This document shows positions 1 through 8,902 of a stretch of 64,000 nt of DNA, piece after piece; the stretch's first letter is position 1, and every line of letters starts with the position of its first letter. A program made the position numbers and the translations under genes. The stretch covers positions 124,001 through 188,000 of the forward strand of contig NZ_PYMA01000009.1 in assembly GCF_003026495.1 (NCBI RefSeq). The letters are read 5' to 3'. This DNA comes from Photobacterium sanctipauli (GTDB lineage: Bacteria > Pseudomonadota > Gammaproteobacteria > Enterobacterales > Vibrionaceae). Under the pieces are notes generated by a model. It saw only the letters and a list, made by a program, of their open reading frames with translations, had not been told where the DNA came from and did no database searches.

Positions 1-1276
1 CTAGGTTTTCGTGACCGCCTAGTGCTTTTAGGTACTGCTTAGCTAGTTCACCAGTTTCCTTAGAACCTTGTGCTGCACCTTCTTCAGCGTCGTCATCTTC
101 ACGACCTGGTGTCTTCAGGTTGAACTTGATGATAACTGTGCGGAAGATGAAGTAGTAAAGCGCGAAGAATACGAAGCCCTGTACGATTAGCATGTACCAG
201 TTTACAGCTAGTGGGTTACGAGTAGATAGAACCATATCTACTAGACCTGCTGAGAAACCGAAACCTGCAATCCACTGCATAGAAGCTGCGATGTATACAG
301 AGATACCAGCTAGTAGTGCGTGAACAACGTATAGTGCAGGAGCTAGGAACATGAATGCGAATTCTAGCGGCTCAGTAACACCAGTGAAGAATGATGCGAA
401 ACCAGCAGCGATCATGATTGACGCAACTTTTTCTTTGTTCTTCGCCTTAGCAGTGTGGTACATCGCAAGTGCTGCACCTGGTAGACCGAACATCATGATT
501 GGGAAGAAACCAGCCTGGTACATACCTGTAACACCTACAGTTGCAGTACCTTCAGCGATTGATTTCGCGCCACCAAGGAAGTTAGGGATATCGTTGATAC
601 CAGCAACGTCAAACCAGAATACTGAGTTCAGTGCGTGGTGTAGACCAACTGGGATTAGTAGACGGTTGAAGAATGCGTATAGACCAGCACCTACCTCGCC
701 CATGCCCTGGATACCTTCACCGAAGCTTACAAGACCGTTGTAAACAGAAGGCCAGATGTACATAAGAACGAATGCAATCAGGATACCGGCGAAAGACGTT
801 AGGATAGGAACCAGACGCTTACCAGAGAAGAATGCAAGTGCTTTGTGAAGCTCAACGTGTGAGAAGCGGTTGTAGATCTCTGCAGATACGATACCTACTA
901 GGATACCAACGAACTGGTTGTTGATCTTCGCGAATGCAGCAGGCACTGCGCTTGCGTCGATGCCCTGAATCTGAGCAACTGCGCCCGGAGACAGTAGAGT
1001 AGTAACAACTAGGAAACCAACGAAACCAGAAAGTGCTGCTGCACCATCTTTATCTTTAGACATACCGTAAGCAACACCGATTGCAAACAGTACAGACATG
1101 TTGTCGATGATTGCGGCACCGGCTTTAATCAAAAAGGCAGCAAGTGCGCTGTTCGCACCCCAGCCGTTTGGATCGATCCAGTAACCAATACCCATTAAGA
1201 TTGCTGCGGCAGGCAGAGTGGCGACTGGCACCATCAATGCTTTACCTACTTTTTGAAAATATCCAAGAATGTTCAC
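1..1276 (-). CDS. nagE: PTS N-acetylglucosamine transporter NagE, IICB part (3' end outside window)
   Basis: Membrane permease of the phosphotransferase system that imports and phosphorylates N-acetylglucosamine, giving GlcNAc-6-phosphate for NagA. Translation from a GTG at 1276 begins NILGYFQKVGKALMVPV and continues through hydrophobic IIC segments. The frame is open to the window edge, where LGGHENL marks the IIB domain with its phosphorylated-cysteine region still to come. An AGGGGG ribosome-binding site lies 8 bases before the GTG; the non-ATG start and open 3' end make it easy to miss. It is divergent from nagBAC and shares the operator region at 1361-1410. Whether a IIA domain is fused, as in E. 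coli NagE, cannot be seen. Confidence 0.95.
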   Translation of the reverse strand, partial: MNILGYFQKVGKALMVPVATLPAAAILMGIGYWIDPNGWGANSALAAFLIKAGAAIIDNMSVLFAIGVAYGMSKDKDGAAALSGFVGFLVVTTLLSPGAVAQIQGIDASAVPAAFAKINNQFVGILVGIVSAEIYNRFSHVELHKALAFFSGKRLVPILTSFAGILIAFVLMYIWPSVYNGLVSFGEGIQGMGEVGAGLYAFFNRLLIPVGLHHALNSVFWFDVAGINDIPNFLGGAKSIAEGTATVGVTGMYQAGFFPIMMFGLPGAALAMYHTAKAKNKEKVASIMIAAGFASFFTGVTEPLEFAFMFLAPALYVVHALLAGISVYIAASMQWIAGFGFSAGLVDMVLSTRNPLAVNWYMLIVQGFVFFALYYFIFRTVIIKFNLKTPGREDDDAEEGAAQGSKETGELAKQYLKALGGHENL

Positions 1277-1360
1277 CCTTAGTTCCCCCTATGGTTTTCT
1301 TAGATGCAGAGTTGATAACTTATTTTAGCTACCCGATTAAGTTATTTGCAGTTTAAGAAA

Positions 1361-1382
1361 TTAATTTCGCCCCGCAAATTAA
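1361..1382. promoter_or_regulatory. NagC-like operator between nagE and nagBAC
   Basis: A near-palindrome TTAATTTCG-cccc-GCAAATTAA that closely resembles the NagC operator of E. coli nagE as I recall it (TTAATTCG...CGCAAATTAA). It lies about 85 bases upstream of nagE and 150 upstream of nagB, so one repressor site could serve both directions. The repressor itself is encoded at 3488-4702. Confidence 0.75.
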
Positions 1383-1394
1383 AACCTCCTTATT

Positions 1395-1410
1395 TGTGAT
1401 CTTTATCACC
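1395..1410. promoter_or_regulatory. CRP (cAMP receptor protein) binding site
   Basis: TGTGA-TCTTTA-TCACC matches the CRP consensus TGTGA-N6-TCACA with one mismatch. It is 12 bases from the NagC-like operator in the divergent nagE/nagB region, the arrangement expected for catabolite-activated, NagC-repressed amino-sugar genes. Confidence 0.75.
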
Positions 1411-1531
1411 TGCAGAGCCAATAATCAGGCGATTTTGCTAGCTCGATCATAAAACTTATTTTATTATCCAAAACAAAGGCGATAACACGCTAAGATTTTA
1501 TTGGTATTTAAACTTGGAATGAGGTGTCACC

Positions 1532-2332
1532 GTGAGACTAATCCCACTGAATGAAGCTAAAGAAGTAGGTTTGTGGTCTGCTCGCTATATTGCTGATCGT
1601 ATTAACAAATTTAAGCCAACAGCGGAACGTCCTTTCGTATTGGGTCTACCAACAGGTGGCACTCCACTAGCTACTTATAAGCGTCTTATCGAGCTTTATC
1701 AGGCAGGTGAAGTAAGTTTTAAGCATGTTGTGACTTTCAACATGGACGAGTACATCGGCATCCCAGCTGATCACCCAGAGTCATACCGTACATTCATGTA
1801 CGAAAACTTCTTCAACCACGTTGATATTCAGGAAGAGAACATCAACCTGCTTAACGGCAATGCAGAAGATCACGCAGTAGAATGCCAGCGTTACGAAGAC
1901 AAAATTAAGTCTTACGGCCGCATCAACCTATTCATGGGTGGCGTGGGCAACGACGGCCACATCGCGTTCAACGAGCCAGCCTCTTCGCTAGCTTCTCGTA
2001 CTCGTATCAAGACGCTAACAGAAGACACGCGTATCGCAAACTCGCGCTTCTTCGATGGCGACATCAACCAGGTACCAAAATACGCCCTAACTATCGGTGT
2101 AGGTACACTGCTTGATTCAGAAGAGATCATGATCCTAGTAACAGGCCACAACAAAGCCCTTGCTCTTGAAGCCGCTGTTGAAGGTTCTGTTAACCACCTA
2201 TGGACAGTATCTGCGCTTCAGCTTCACCCTAAATCTTTGATTGTTTGTGATGAGCCATCAACGCAAGAGCTGAAAGTGAAAACGGTTAAATACTTCCAAG
2301 AGCTTGAGTCACAAAACATCAAGAACCTGTAA
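1532..2332 (+). CDS. nagB: Glucosamine-6-phosphate deaminase
   Basis: Converts glucosamine-6-phosphate to fructose-6-phosphate and ammonia, the last step of amino-sugar catabolism before glycolysis. The product is 266 residues, the same length as E. coli NagB. It contains the phosphate loop LGLPTGGTP, the catalytic aspartate in FNMDEY, and the ring-opening motif [13 protein letters not shown] with the Asp/His/Glu triad. The start is GTG, preceded by GAGGTG. nagA follows after 16 bases, so nagB-nagA-nagC form one operon. The C-terminus lacks any extension. Confidence 0.97.
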   Translation: MRLIPLNEAKEVGLWSARYIADRINKFKPTAERPFVLGLPTGGTPLATYKRLIELYQAGEVSFKHVVTFNMDEYIGIPADHPESYRTFMYENFFNHVDIQEENINLLNGNAEDHAVECQRYEDKIKSYGRINLFMGGVGNDGHIAFNEPASSLASRTRIKTLTEDTRIANSRFFDGDINQVPKYALTIGVGTLLDSEEIMILVTGHNKALALEAAVEGSVNHLWTVSALQLHPKSLIVCDEPSTQELKVKTVKYFQELESQNIKNL

Positions 2333-2348
2333 TTAAAAGGATTTGTTC

Positions 2349-3485
2349 ATGTACGCGCTTACCAATTGCCGCATATATACCGGTAGCGATGTGCTGAATA
2401 ACCACGCCGTCATTATTGACGGCGTGAACATTCACGCTGTTTGCCCTGAGGCAGACCTACCTGCAGATATCGAAACTCGCGATCTAAACGGTGCCAACCT
2501 AACGCCTGGCTTCATCGACCTACAGCTAAATGGCTGTGGTGGCGTCATGTTTAACGATGAAATCAACGCCGACACTATTCACACCATGCACCGTGCCAAC
2601 CTGAAATCGGGTTGTACCAGCTTCTTGCCTACGCTTATCACTTCGTCGGACGAAGACATGAAAGCAGCCATCGCTGCCGAGCGTGAGTATCAAAGCCAAT
2701 ACCAAAATCATTCGTTAGGCCTGCACCTTGAGGGTCCATACCTTAACGTAATGAAAAAAGGTATCCACTCTGTTGACCACATCCGTCGTTCAGACGATGA
2801 AATGATCAAAACCATCTGCGACAATGCCGATGTTGTCACCAAAGTGACGCTAGCCCCCGAGCAAAACCCGCACGAGCATATCGAGAAGCTGGTAGACGCA
2901 GGCATTATTGTTTCTGCCGGCCATACCAACGCCACCTATGTTGAAGCCCGCAAAGGTTTTGCTTCTGGTATTACTTTCGCTACCCACCTATTCAACGCAA
3001 TGACGCCGATTGCAGGCCGCGAGCCGGGTATGGTTGGTGCAATTTACGACACACCAGAGGTTTACACAGGCATTATTGCTGACGGTTTCCATGTTGATTA
3101 TGCCAATATTCGTCTTGCTCACCGTATGAAAGGCGAAAAACTTGTTTTGGTCACCGATGCAACTGCACCTGCAGGAGCAGACATGGATCACTTTATTTTT
3201 GTCGGCAAGAAAGTATATTACCGTGATGGGAAGTGTGTTGATGAAAATGGCACACTCGGTGGTTCGGCACTAACAATGATTGAAGCAGTTCAAAACAGTG
3301 TCGAACATGCAGGTATCGCCCTGGACGAAGCGATCCGTATGGCCACTCTGTATCCTGCTCGCGCCATTGGCGCTGACAAGAAACTGGGTGCCATCAAGAA
3401 AGGGATGGTTGCTAACCTAACTATCTTTGATCGTGACTACCATGTTCGGGCGACTGTTGTTAACGGTGAATACGAGCAGAACTAA
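2349..3485 (+). CDS. nagA: N-acetylglucosamine-6-phosphate deacetylase
   Basis: Removes acetate from GlcNAc-6-phosphate to give the NagB substrate. An in-frame TTG exists at 2343, but the ATG at 2349 is preferred: AAGGA lies 7 bases before it and the protein then begins [12 protein letters not shown] like E. coli NagA. It is an amidohydrolase-fold TIM barrel of 378 residues with metal-site signatures HLEGPY (near residue 127), SAGHTNA (192), THLFNAM (213) and the catalytic aspartate in VTDATAPAG (270). It stops 2 bases before nagC, suggesting coupled translation. Confidence 0.97.
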   Translation: MYALTNCRIYTGSDVLNNHAVIIDGVNIHAVCPEADLPADIETRDLNGANLTPGFIDLQLNGCGGVMFNDEINADTIHTMHRANLKSGCTSFLPTLITSSDEDMKAAIAAEREYQSQYQNHSLGLHLEGPYLNVMKKGIHSVDHIRRSDDEMIKTICDNADVVTKVTLAPEQNPHEHIEKLVDAGIIVSAGHTNATYVEARKGFASGITFATHLFNAMTPIAGREPGMVGAIYDTPEVYTGIIADGFHVDYANIRLAHRMKGEKLVLVTDATAPAGADMDHFIFVGKKVYYRDGKCVDENGTLGGSALTMIEAVQNSVEHAGIALDEAIRMATLYPARAIGADKKLGAIKKGMVANLTIFDRDYHVRATVVNGEYEQN

Positions 3486-3487
3486 CT

Positions 3488-4702
3488 ATGACAGGCGGAC
3501 AAATTGGTAATGTAGATCTGGTAAAACAGCTGAATAGTGCAGCTGTTTACAGACTAATTGACTTGCAAGGCCCTATTTCACGAATTCAGGTAGCTGACGT
3601 CAGTCAACTCGCGCCTGCAAGTGTTACTAAAATCACCCGCCAACTGCTAGAGCGCGGCCTAATCAAAGAGGTCGCGCAGCAGGCTTCCACCGGAGGCCGG
3701 CGTGCTATCTCGCTGACCACAGAGTCAGCGCCATTTCATTCAATTGCAGTACGCCTAGGCCGTAACTACATTGAATTGACCCTTTATGATCTGAGCGGTA
3801 AGCATGTTGCCGGCTCAGCGCATCCGTTCCATTACACCAGCCAACAAGAATTGACCGATGGGCTGTTAGAGCACATCCGCCAATTCATCAATGACAACCA
3901 GAGTGTCATGCGTGAGCTGGTTGCATTCGGTATTACCCTACCTGGCTTAATCGACCCTGAAACCGGCGTAGTGGAATACATGCCGCATATCGACGTCGAA
4001 AACCTACCGCTGTCAGACATTATCAGCGACAAGTACGGCGTTGCCTGCTTTGTCGGCAACGATATTCGCGGTTTGGCACTGGCGGAGCACTACTTCGGCG
4101 CCAGCCAGGATTGCAATGACTCAATCCTAGTCAGTGTTCACCACGGTACCGGTGCCGGTATCATTGTGAACGGGCAAGTCTTCCTTGGCTTTAACCGCAA
4201 CGTGGGCGAGATCGGCCATATCCAAATCGACCCACTGGGTGATAAATGCCAGTGTGGCAATTTTGGTTGCCTTGAAACCGTCGCCGCCGACCCTGCCATT
4301 ATCGAGCAGGTTCAAAAACTGCTAGCCCAAGGCTACCCAAGTACGCTTAGCGAGTTGGAAGAAGTAACCATGCCGGCGATTTGCGAAGCGGCAAACAAAG
4401 GCGATGAGCTTGCAAGCCAGGCGCTAATCAAAGTGGGTAACCAACTTGGTAAAGCACTGGCAATGACAATCAACCTATTCAACCCGCAAAAGATCGTCGT
4501 CGCAGGTAACATTACCCAAGCCAAAGACGTTATCTTCCCGGCAATCCGCCGTTGCGTTGAAACCCAGTCGCTATCGACCTTCAACAAGGATCTACCGATT
4601 GTCGAGTCAGAGCTATATACCCAGCCAACCATCGGCGCCTTCTCGATGATCAAGCGCGCCATGCTCAACGGGGTGCTACTACAACGTCTGCTAGAAGAAT
4701 AA
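3488..4702 (+). CDS. nagC: ROK-family transcriptional repressor NagC
   Basis: DNA-binding repressor of amino-sugar genes whose inducer is GlcNAc-6-phosphate. It has 404 residues (E. coli NagC about 406). The N-terminal winged-helix segment includes ASVTKITRQLLERGLIKEV. A ROK/sugar-kinase-like domain follows, with the glycine-rich HHGTGAGIIV and the zinc cluster CQCGNFGCLE at residues 254-263. It is the last gene of nagBAC and ends in front of a strong hairpin. It probably acts on the operator at 1361-1382. It could be called Mlc from the family alone, but the operon position favours NagC. Confidence 0.95.
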   Translation: MTGGQIGNVDLVKQLNSAAVYRLIDLQGPISRIQVADVSQLAPASVTKITRQLLERGLIKEVAQQASTGGRRAISLTTESAPFHSIAVRLGRNYIELTLYDLSGKHVAGSAHPFHYTSQQELTDGLLEHIRQFINDNQSVMRELVAFGITLPGLIDPETGVVEYMPHIDVENLPLSDIISDKYGVACFVGNDIRGLALAEHYFGASQDCNDSILVSVHHGTGAGIIVNGQVFLGFNRNVGEIGHIQIDPLGDKCQCGNFGCLETVAADPAIIEQVQKLLAQGYPSTLSELEEVTMPAICEAANKGDELASQALIKVGNQLGKALAMTINLFNPQKIVVAGNITQAKDVIFPAIRRCVETQSLSTFNKDLPIVESELYTQPTIGAFSMIKRAMLNGVLLQRLLEE

Positions 4703-4738
4703 TAGCAACGATAAGCTACTCATTCGTAACCCATAAAT

Positions 4739-4771
4739 AAGGGGCATGTTCCAGACAGGAACATGCCCCTT
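4739..4771 (+). terminator. Hairpin after nagC
   Basis: A perfect 12-bp stem GGGGCATGTTCC / GGAACATGCCCC with a 5-base loop, flanked by AA/TT that extends it. The T-tract is weak (TTGTGTTATAT), so termination may be partial. Confidence 0.75.
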
Positions 4772-4863
4772 GTGTTATATTGGTTGGTTAAAAATAAGGT
4801 CTTTATGGCCAATAAAATAACAATACCGATCAAGATAAAGCTAAAAGGACCGTCAGCCTAATT

Positions 4864-6444
4864 ATGGAACTCATGTTTATTATTGCCGCCTTCCTGGCTG
4901 GCTATATTGCCCTCCGTTGTAAATTGCCACCACTGGTGGGCTTTCTTGTCGCCGGTTTTGCCCTCAATATCGCCGGCTACGAATCCACCGAGGTACTCAG
5001 TAGCCTTGCCGACTTGGGCGTCACCCTGCTGCTCTTTACCATCGGCCTCAAACTTGATGTCAGAACCCTCCTTGCCAAGGAGATTTGGGGAGGGGCAACA
5101 CTGCATAACCTGTTAACCACGGGATTATTCACCCTCGCCCTATTGGTGCTCAAGCAGTTGGGTATTGGCATGATGGCCGATATGGATGTCATGCAGCTGG
5201 CTCTCATGGCCTTCGCCCTTTCTTTTTCCAGTACCGTTTTTGCCATCAAGGCGCTGCAGGAAAAAGGCGAGCTCAATGCAACCTACGGTACACTGGCTAT
5301 CGGCATTCTGGTTATGCAGGATATCTTCGCAGTTATTTTCCTTACCGTGTCGACCGGCAAAGTCCCGGAGCTGACCGCGCTGGGGTTGTTCGCCCTGCCA
5401 TTACTTCGCCCATCGCTATTTAAAATTCTTGACCGCGCAGGCCACGGCGAGATGCTGGTGCTCTACGGTGTCTTCCTTGCCCTGGTCGCCGGAGCGGGCT
5501 TGTTTGAAGCCGTCGGCATGAAGGCAGACCTTGGCGCACTTATCCTCGGTATGATGCTGGCGGCCCACCCCAAGGCTTCAGAGCTGTCCAAGTCACTCTT
5601 TAACTTCAAAGAGCTGCTGCTCGTCTGCTTCTTCCTCAATATCGGCCTTTCGGAAGAGCCGACCGTCGATGGCTTCCTGATGGCATTGCTGCTGCTGGTA
5701 TTGCTGCCTATCAAGGGCATTTTGTATTACGTTATCTTCAACTTATTCAAATACCGAGTACGTACCTCGTTGCTCGGAACACTCACCCTATTCAACTACA
5801 GCGAGTTTGGCCTGATCGTCGGTGGGCTTGCCTACAACATGGGCATGCTACCCGGCAGCTTCTTGGTGGCCATTGCCATTGCAGTATCGCTGTCTTTCCT
5901 GATTGCCGCCCCACTAAACAGCATGGGCCACCGGCTCTACAAAGACGCGTCCAAGTGGCTGAAAGAATTCGAGCCGGAACAGCTAAACCCGAGCGATCGC
6001 CTGATCGACCTTGGTGATAAGCAGATCATGATCTTGGGTATGGGCCGTATCGGCAGTGGCGCCTACGACGAATTAGTCAGTCGCTATGGCGAGCACGTGA
6101 TTGGGGTCGAGGCGCGTGAAGACTCAGTTGAGTACCACCGTGACAAAGGGCGCAATGTCATCCACGGCGATGCAACCGACCCGGATTTTTGGGCTCGCGT
6201 GATTTCCAAGCGCAATACCAAGCTGATCTTGCTTGCGATGCCGCACAGTCACGCCAATACGTTTGCCCTTGAACAAATCAAGGAGCGAAACTACCAAGGT
6301 AAGATCGCCGCCATCGCAAAATACAGTGATGATGAAGAGCAACTACAAGCGCTCGGGGTGGATGCAGCGTTCAATATTTACAACGAGGCCGGTAGCGGAT
6401 TCGCCCGTCACGTCTGTGATCATTTGGAGCCACAAATTAAGTAG
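4864..6444 (+). CDS. ybaL: YbaL-type monovalent cation:proton antiporter with TrkA-N domain
   Basis: Inner-membrane CPA2-family antiporter, probably K+/H+ exchange. Residues 1 to about 370 are a series of hydrophobic segments beginning MELMFIIAAFLAGYIALR. Residues from about 387 on form a Rossmann domain with the nucleotide motif ILGMGRIGSGAYDEL, a RCK/TrkA-N regulatory domain. The length is 526 residues; E. coli YbaL is somewhat longer (about 558). In E. coli ybaL neighbours gsk; here asnB and a repeat lie between them. KefB/KefC are related alternatives, but the neighbourhood supports YbaL. It is probably monocistronic, with a terminator directly after. Confidence 0.85.
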   Translation: MELMFIIAAFLAGYIALRCKLPPLVGFLVAGFALNIAGYESTEVLSSLADLGVTLLLFTIGLKLDVRTLLAKEIWGGATLHNLLTTGLFTLALLVLKQLGIGMMADMDVMQLALMAFALSFSSTVFAIKALQEKGELNATYGTLAIGILVMQDIFAVIFLTVSTGKVPELTALGLFALPLLRPSLFKILDRAGHGEMLVLYGVFLALVAGAGLFEAVGMKADLGALILGMMLAAHPKASELSKSLFNFKELLLVCFFLNIGLSEEPTVDGFLMALLLLVLLPIKGILYYVIFNLFKYRVRTSLLGTLTLFNYSEFGLIVGGLAYNMGMLPGSFLVAIAIAVSLSFLIAAPLNSMGHRLYKDASKWLKEFEPEQLNPSDRLIDLGDKQIMILGMGRIGSGAYDELVSRYGEHVIGVEAREDSVEYHRDKGRNVIHGDATDPDFWARVISKRNTKLILLAMPHSHANTFALEQIKERNYQGKIAAIAKYSDDEEQLQALGVDAAFNIYNEAGSGFARHVCDHLEPQIK

Positions 6445-6472
6445 CCCCACCTCCCCTTCACCCCTTCATAAC

Positions 6473-6502
6473 ATGGCAGCTTCGGCTGCCATTTCTTTTT
6501 TG
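6473..6502 (+). terminator. Rho-independent terminator after ybaL
   Basis: ATGGCAGC-TTCG-GCTGCCAT followed by TTCTTTTTT: an 8-bp stem with a stable TTCG tetraloop and a good T-tract. Confidence 0.9.
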
Positions 6503-6754
6503 GTGCAAATTATGAGCTGCTATTGGATTTTATTCGGAATATCCAGTTTTAATTAAATAGTATTCACCACAAGGCCTTTTTCTATATTGAATTGAAATTA
6601 GTGGTTGCATTTAATTGTTGAATACGCAATTTTAAATATTAACGAAGAGGCAACAGTTTATTAGCGAGCATCCGTTAAAATTCAACGCGCTAGCTAACAG
6701 CCAATTCTCAAGATTTATGGATTGCGACAATGATTTAACTTTGGGGTAAGAAGT

Positions 6755-8431
6755 ATGTGTTCAGTATTCGGTATCTTAGACATTAAAAGCGATGCAACCG
6801 CATTGCGTGAAACCGCGTTGGAAATGTCTAAAAAAATGCGCCACCGCGGACCAGATTGGTCAGGCATCTACTCATCAGACAAGGCTATCCTTGTCCACGA
6901 GCGTCTGGCGATTGTTGATTTGAATAGCGGTGAACAGCCTCTTTACAACGAAGACAAAACACATGCCCTTGCTGTTAATGGCGAGATTTACAACCACAAA
7001 GAACTACGCGCAGAATTTGCAGCTGATTACCCGTTCCAGACAGAGTCTGACTGTGAAATCATCTTGGCCCTATACAAGGAAAAAGGCCCAGAGCTGCTTG
7101 ATTACCTCAACGGTATTTTTGGCTTCATCCTTTACGATGAGCAAGAAGACGCTTACCTGATCGGACGTGACCACATCGGTATCATTCCGCTATACCACGG
7201 CTACGATGAGCATGGTAACTACTATGTTGCCTCTGAGATGAAATCATTGGTACCTGTATGTAAGACAATCAGTGAATTCCCTCCTGGTAGCTACCTGTGG
7301 AGCAAAAAAGGCGAGCCTGTTCGTTACTACAAGCGCGACTGGATGGAATTCGATGCTGTAGCCGATGCGAAAACAGACAAAGCGGCACTGACTGAAGCTT
7401 TGGAAGGTGCGGTAAAACGCCAGCTAATGACCGACGTACCATACGGCGTGCTGCTCTCTGGTGGTCTGGATTCATCGGTTATTTCTGCCATCACCAAGAA
7501 GTTCGCGGCTAAGCGTATTGAAGATGATGAACAATCACAGGCATGGTGGCCAACACTGCACTCATTTGCCATCGGCCTTGAAGGGGCACCTGATCTGAAA
7601 GCAGCGAAAGTGGTTGCCGACAGCATCGGCACGGTACACCACGAGCTGACTTACACCGTACAAGAAGGCTTGGATGCAATTCGCGACGTGATTTACCACA
7701 TCGAAACGTATGACGTCACGACTATCCGTGCTTCAACCCCAATGTACCTCATGTCACGTAAAATCCGTGCCATGGGTATCAAGATGGTACTGTCTGGCGA
7801 GGGTGCCGATGAAGTCTTCGGCGGCTACCTGTACTTCCACAAAGCGCCAAACGCGAAAGAGTTCCACGAAGAGACTGTTCGTAAGCTACTTGCACTGAAC
7901 ATGTTCGACTGTGCCCGTGCCAACAAGTCGATGGCGGCATGGGGTATTGAAGCCCGCGTACCTTTCCTGGATAAAGAATTCTTGGAAGTGGCGATGCGTG
8001 TTAACCCTGAAGACAAGATGTGTGGCAACGGCAAGATGGAAAAACACATCGTTCGTGAATGTTTCGAGCACTACTTACCAGAGTCTGTTGCATGGCGCCA
8101 GAAAGAGCAATTCTCTGACGGTGTTGGCTACAGCTGGATTGATTCACTGCGTGATGTTGCCGAAGCGAAAGTGTCGGATCAGCAGCTTGAAACGGCGAAG
8201 TTCCGCTTCCCGTACAACACACCAACGACCAAGGAAGCCTACGTTTACCGCGAGATCTTCGAGGAGCTATTCCCACTTGAAGACGCAGCGAAGTGTGTCC
8301 CTGGCGGCCCATCTATCGCTTGCTCAAGTGCTAAAGCCATCGAGTGGGACGAGAGCTTCAAAAACAGCGCTGACCCATCAGGCCGTGCGGTAGCTGCAGT
8401 TCACAACGAAGCATACGACAAAGAAGCTTAA
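6755..8431 (+). CDS. asnB: Asparagine synthase B (glutamine-hydrolysing)
   Basis: Makes asparagine from aspartate, ATP and glutamine amide nitrogen. The first residues MCSVFGILDI put the catalytic cysteine at position 2 of the class II glutamine amidotransferase domain (about 1-190). The synthetase domain carries the pyrophosphate-binding loop SGGLDSS near residues 234-240 and the GEGADEVFGGY motif. At 558 residues it is close to E. coli AsnB (554). The start is supported by GGGGTAAG upstream and the conserved N-terminus. The 250-base upstream gap is AT-rich; I could not identify a specific operator in it. Confidence 0.97.
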   Translation: MCSVFGILDIKSDATALRETALEMSKKMRHRGPDWSGIYSSDKAILVHERLAIVDLNSGEQPLYNEDKTHALAVNGEIYNHKELRAEFAADYPFQTESDCEIILALYKEKGPELLDYLNGIFGFILYDEQEDAYLIGRDHIGIIPLYHGYDEHGNYYVASEMKSLVPVCKTISEFPPGSYLWSKKGEPVRYYKRDWMEFDAVADAKTDKAALTEALEGAVKRQLMTDVPYGVLLSGGLDSSVISAITKKFAAKRIEDDEQSQAWWPTLHSFAIGLEGAPDLKAAKVVADSIGTVHHELTYTVQEGLDAIRDVIYHIETYDVTTIRASTPMYLMSRKIRAMGIKMVLSGEGADEVFGGYLYFHKAPNAKEFHEETVRKLLALNMFDCARANKSMAAWGIEARVPFLDKEFLEVAMRVNPEDKMCGNGKMEKHIVRECFEHYLPESVAWRQKEQFSDGVGYSWIDSLRDVAEAKVSDQQLETAKFRFPYNTPTTKEAYVYREIFEELFPLEDAAKCVPGGPSIACSSAKAIEWDESFKNSADPSGRAVAAVHNEAYDKEA

Positions 8432-8454
8432 TAAGTCGCTTCTACCAGAAACCA

Positions 8455-8481
8455 AAACGAGAGCCCCGCGCTCTCGTTTTT
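8455..8481 (+). terminator. Rho-independent terminator after asnB
   Basis: AAAACGAGAGC-cccgc-GCTCTCGTTTTT: a strong GC stem followed by T residues, 24 bases past the asnB stop. Confidence 0.92.
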
Positions 8482-8484
8482 GAT

Positions 8485-8831
8485 CTTGCTCCTGCCCTTA
8501 TCAAGCCGGAGGGGTTATCCACCAACCTCACCACATTCGCCCTACATCAAGTCGCGAAGCAACCCCATCTAACTTCCCCTTCTATCAACTGCATCGCCCT
8601 TCCTGCCACCTTCGCTCAAGGGGAAGAACAGGTTCGCATTCATGCTTTTGCTCTTTGCTCCTGCCTTTTTCAAGCTGATGGGGTTATCCACCAGCAACAC
8701 CACATTCGCCCTACATCAAGTCGCGAAGCAACCCCATCTAACCTCCCCTTCTATCAGCTGCATCGATCTCCCTGCCACCTACGCTCAAGGGGAAGAACAA
8801 GTTCGCATTCATGGTTCTGCTCTTTGCTCCT
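8485..8831. repeat. 169-bp tandem direct repeat, two copies plus the start of a third
   Basis: The stretch between asnB and gsk holds no convincing gene. Unit 1 (about 8485-8653) and unit 2 (about 8654-8822) align without gaps at an offset of exactly 169 bases, with about 17 mismatches over 170 positions by hand. Identity stops at about 8831, after a third copy has begun. Each unit contains an inverted pair GGGGTT...AACCCC and a second pair TTCCCCTT...AAGGGGAA, so each could fold into two consecutive stem-loops. An open frame at 8642-8950 crosses the repeat but looks like chance. Confidence 0.85.
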
Positions 8832-8853
8832 CACCAGATAGCTGGGAGGCAAG

Positions 8854-8882
8854 TATAAAAAAACCGCCCGAGTGGGCGGTTT
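8854..8882 (-). terminator. Rho-independent terminator after gsk
   Basis: On the minus strand AAACCGCCC-actc-GGGCGGTTT followed by TTTTATAC: a 9-bp stem and T-tract 20 bases past the gsk stop. On the other strand it could also stop leftover transcription from asnB. Confidence 0.92.
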
Positions 8883-8902
8883 CTAATAAAACAAGCAGGA
8901 TC

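Noticed and set aside
8485..8831. Integron attC sites (VCR-like) as explanation of the tandem repeat
   Set aside because: An ATCTAAC core-like heptamer is present, but no matching GTTRRRY partner at the right distance, no cassette frames and no integrase nearby.
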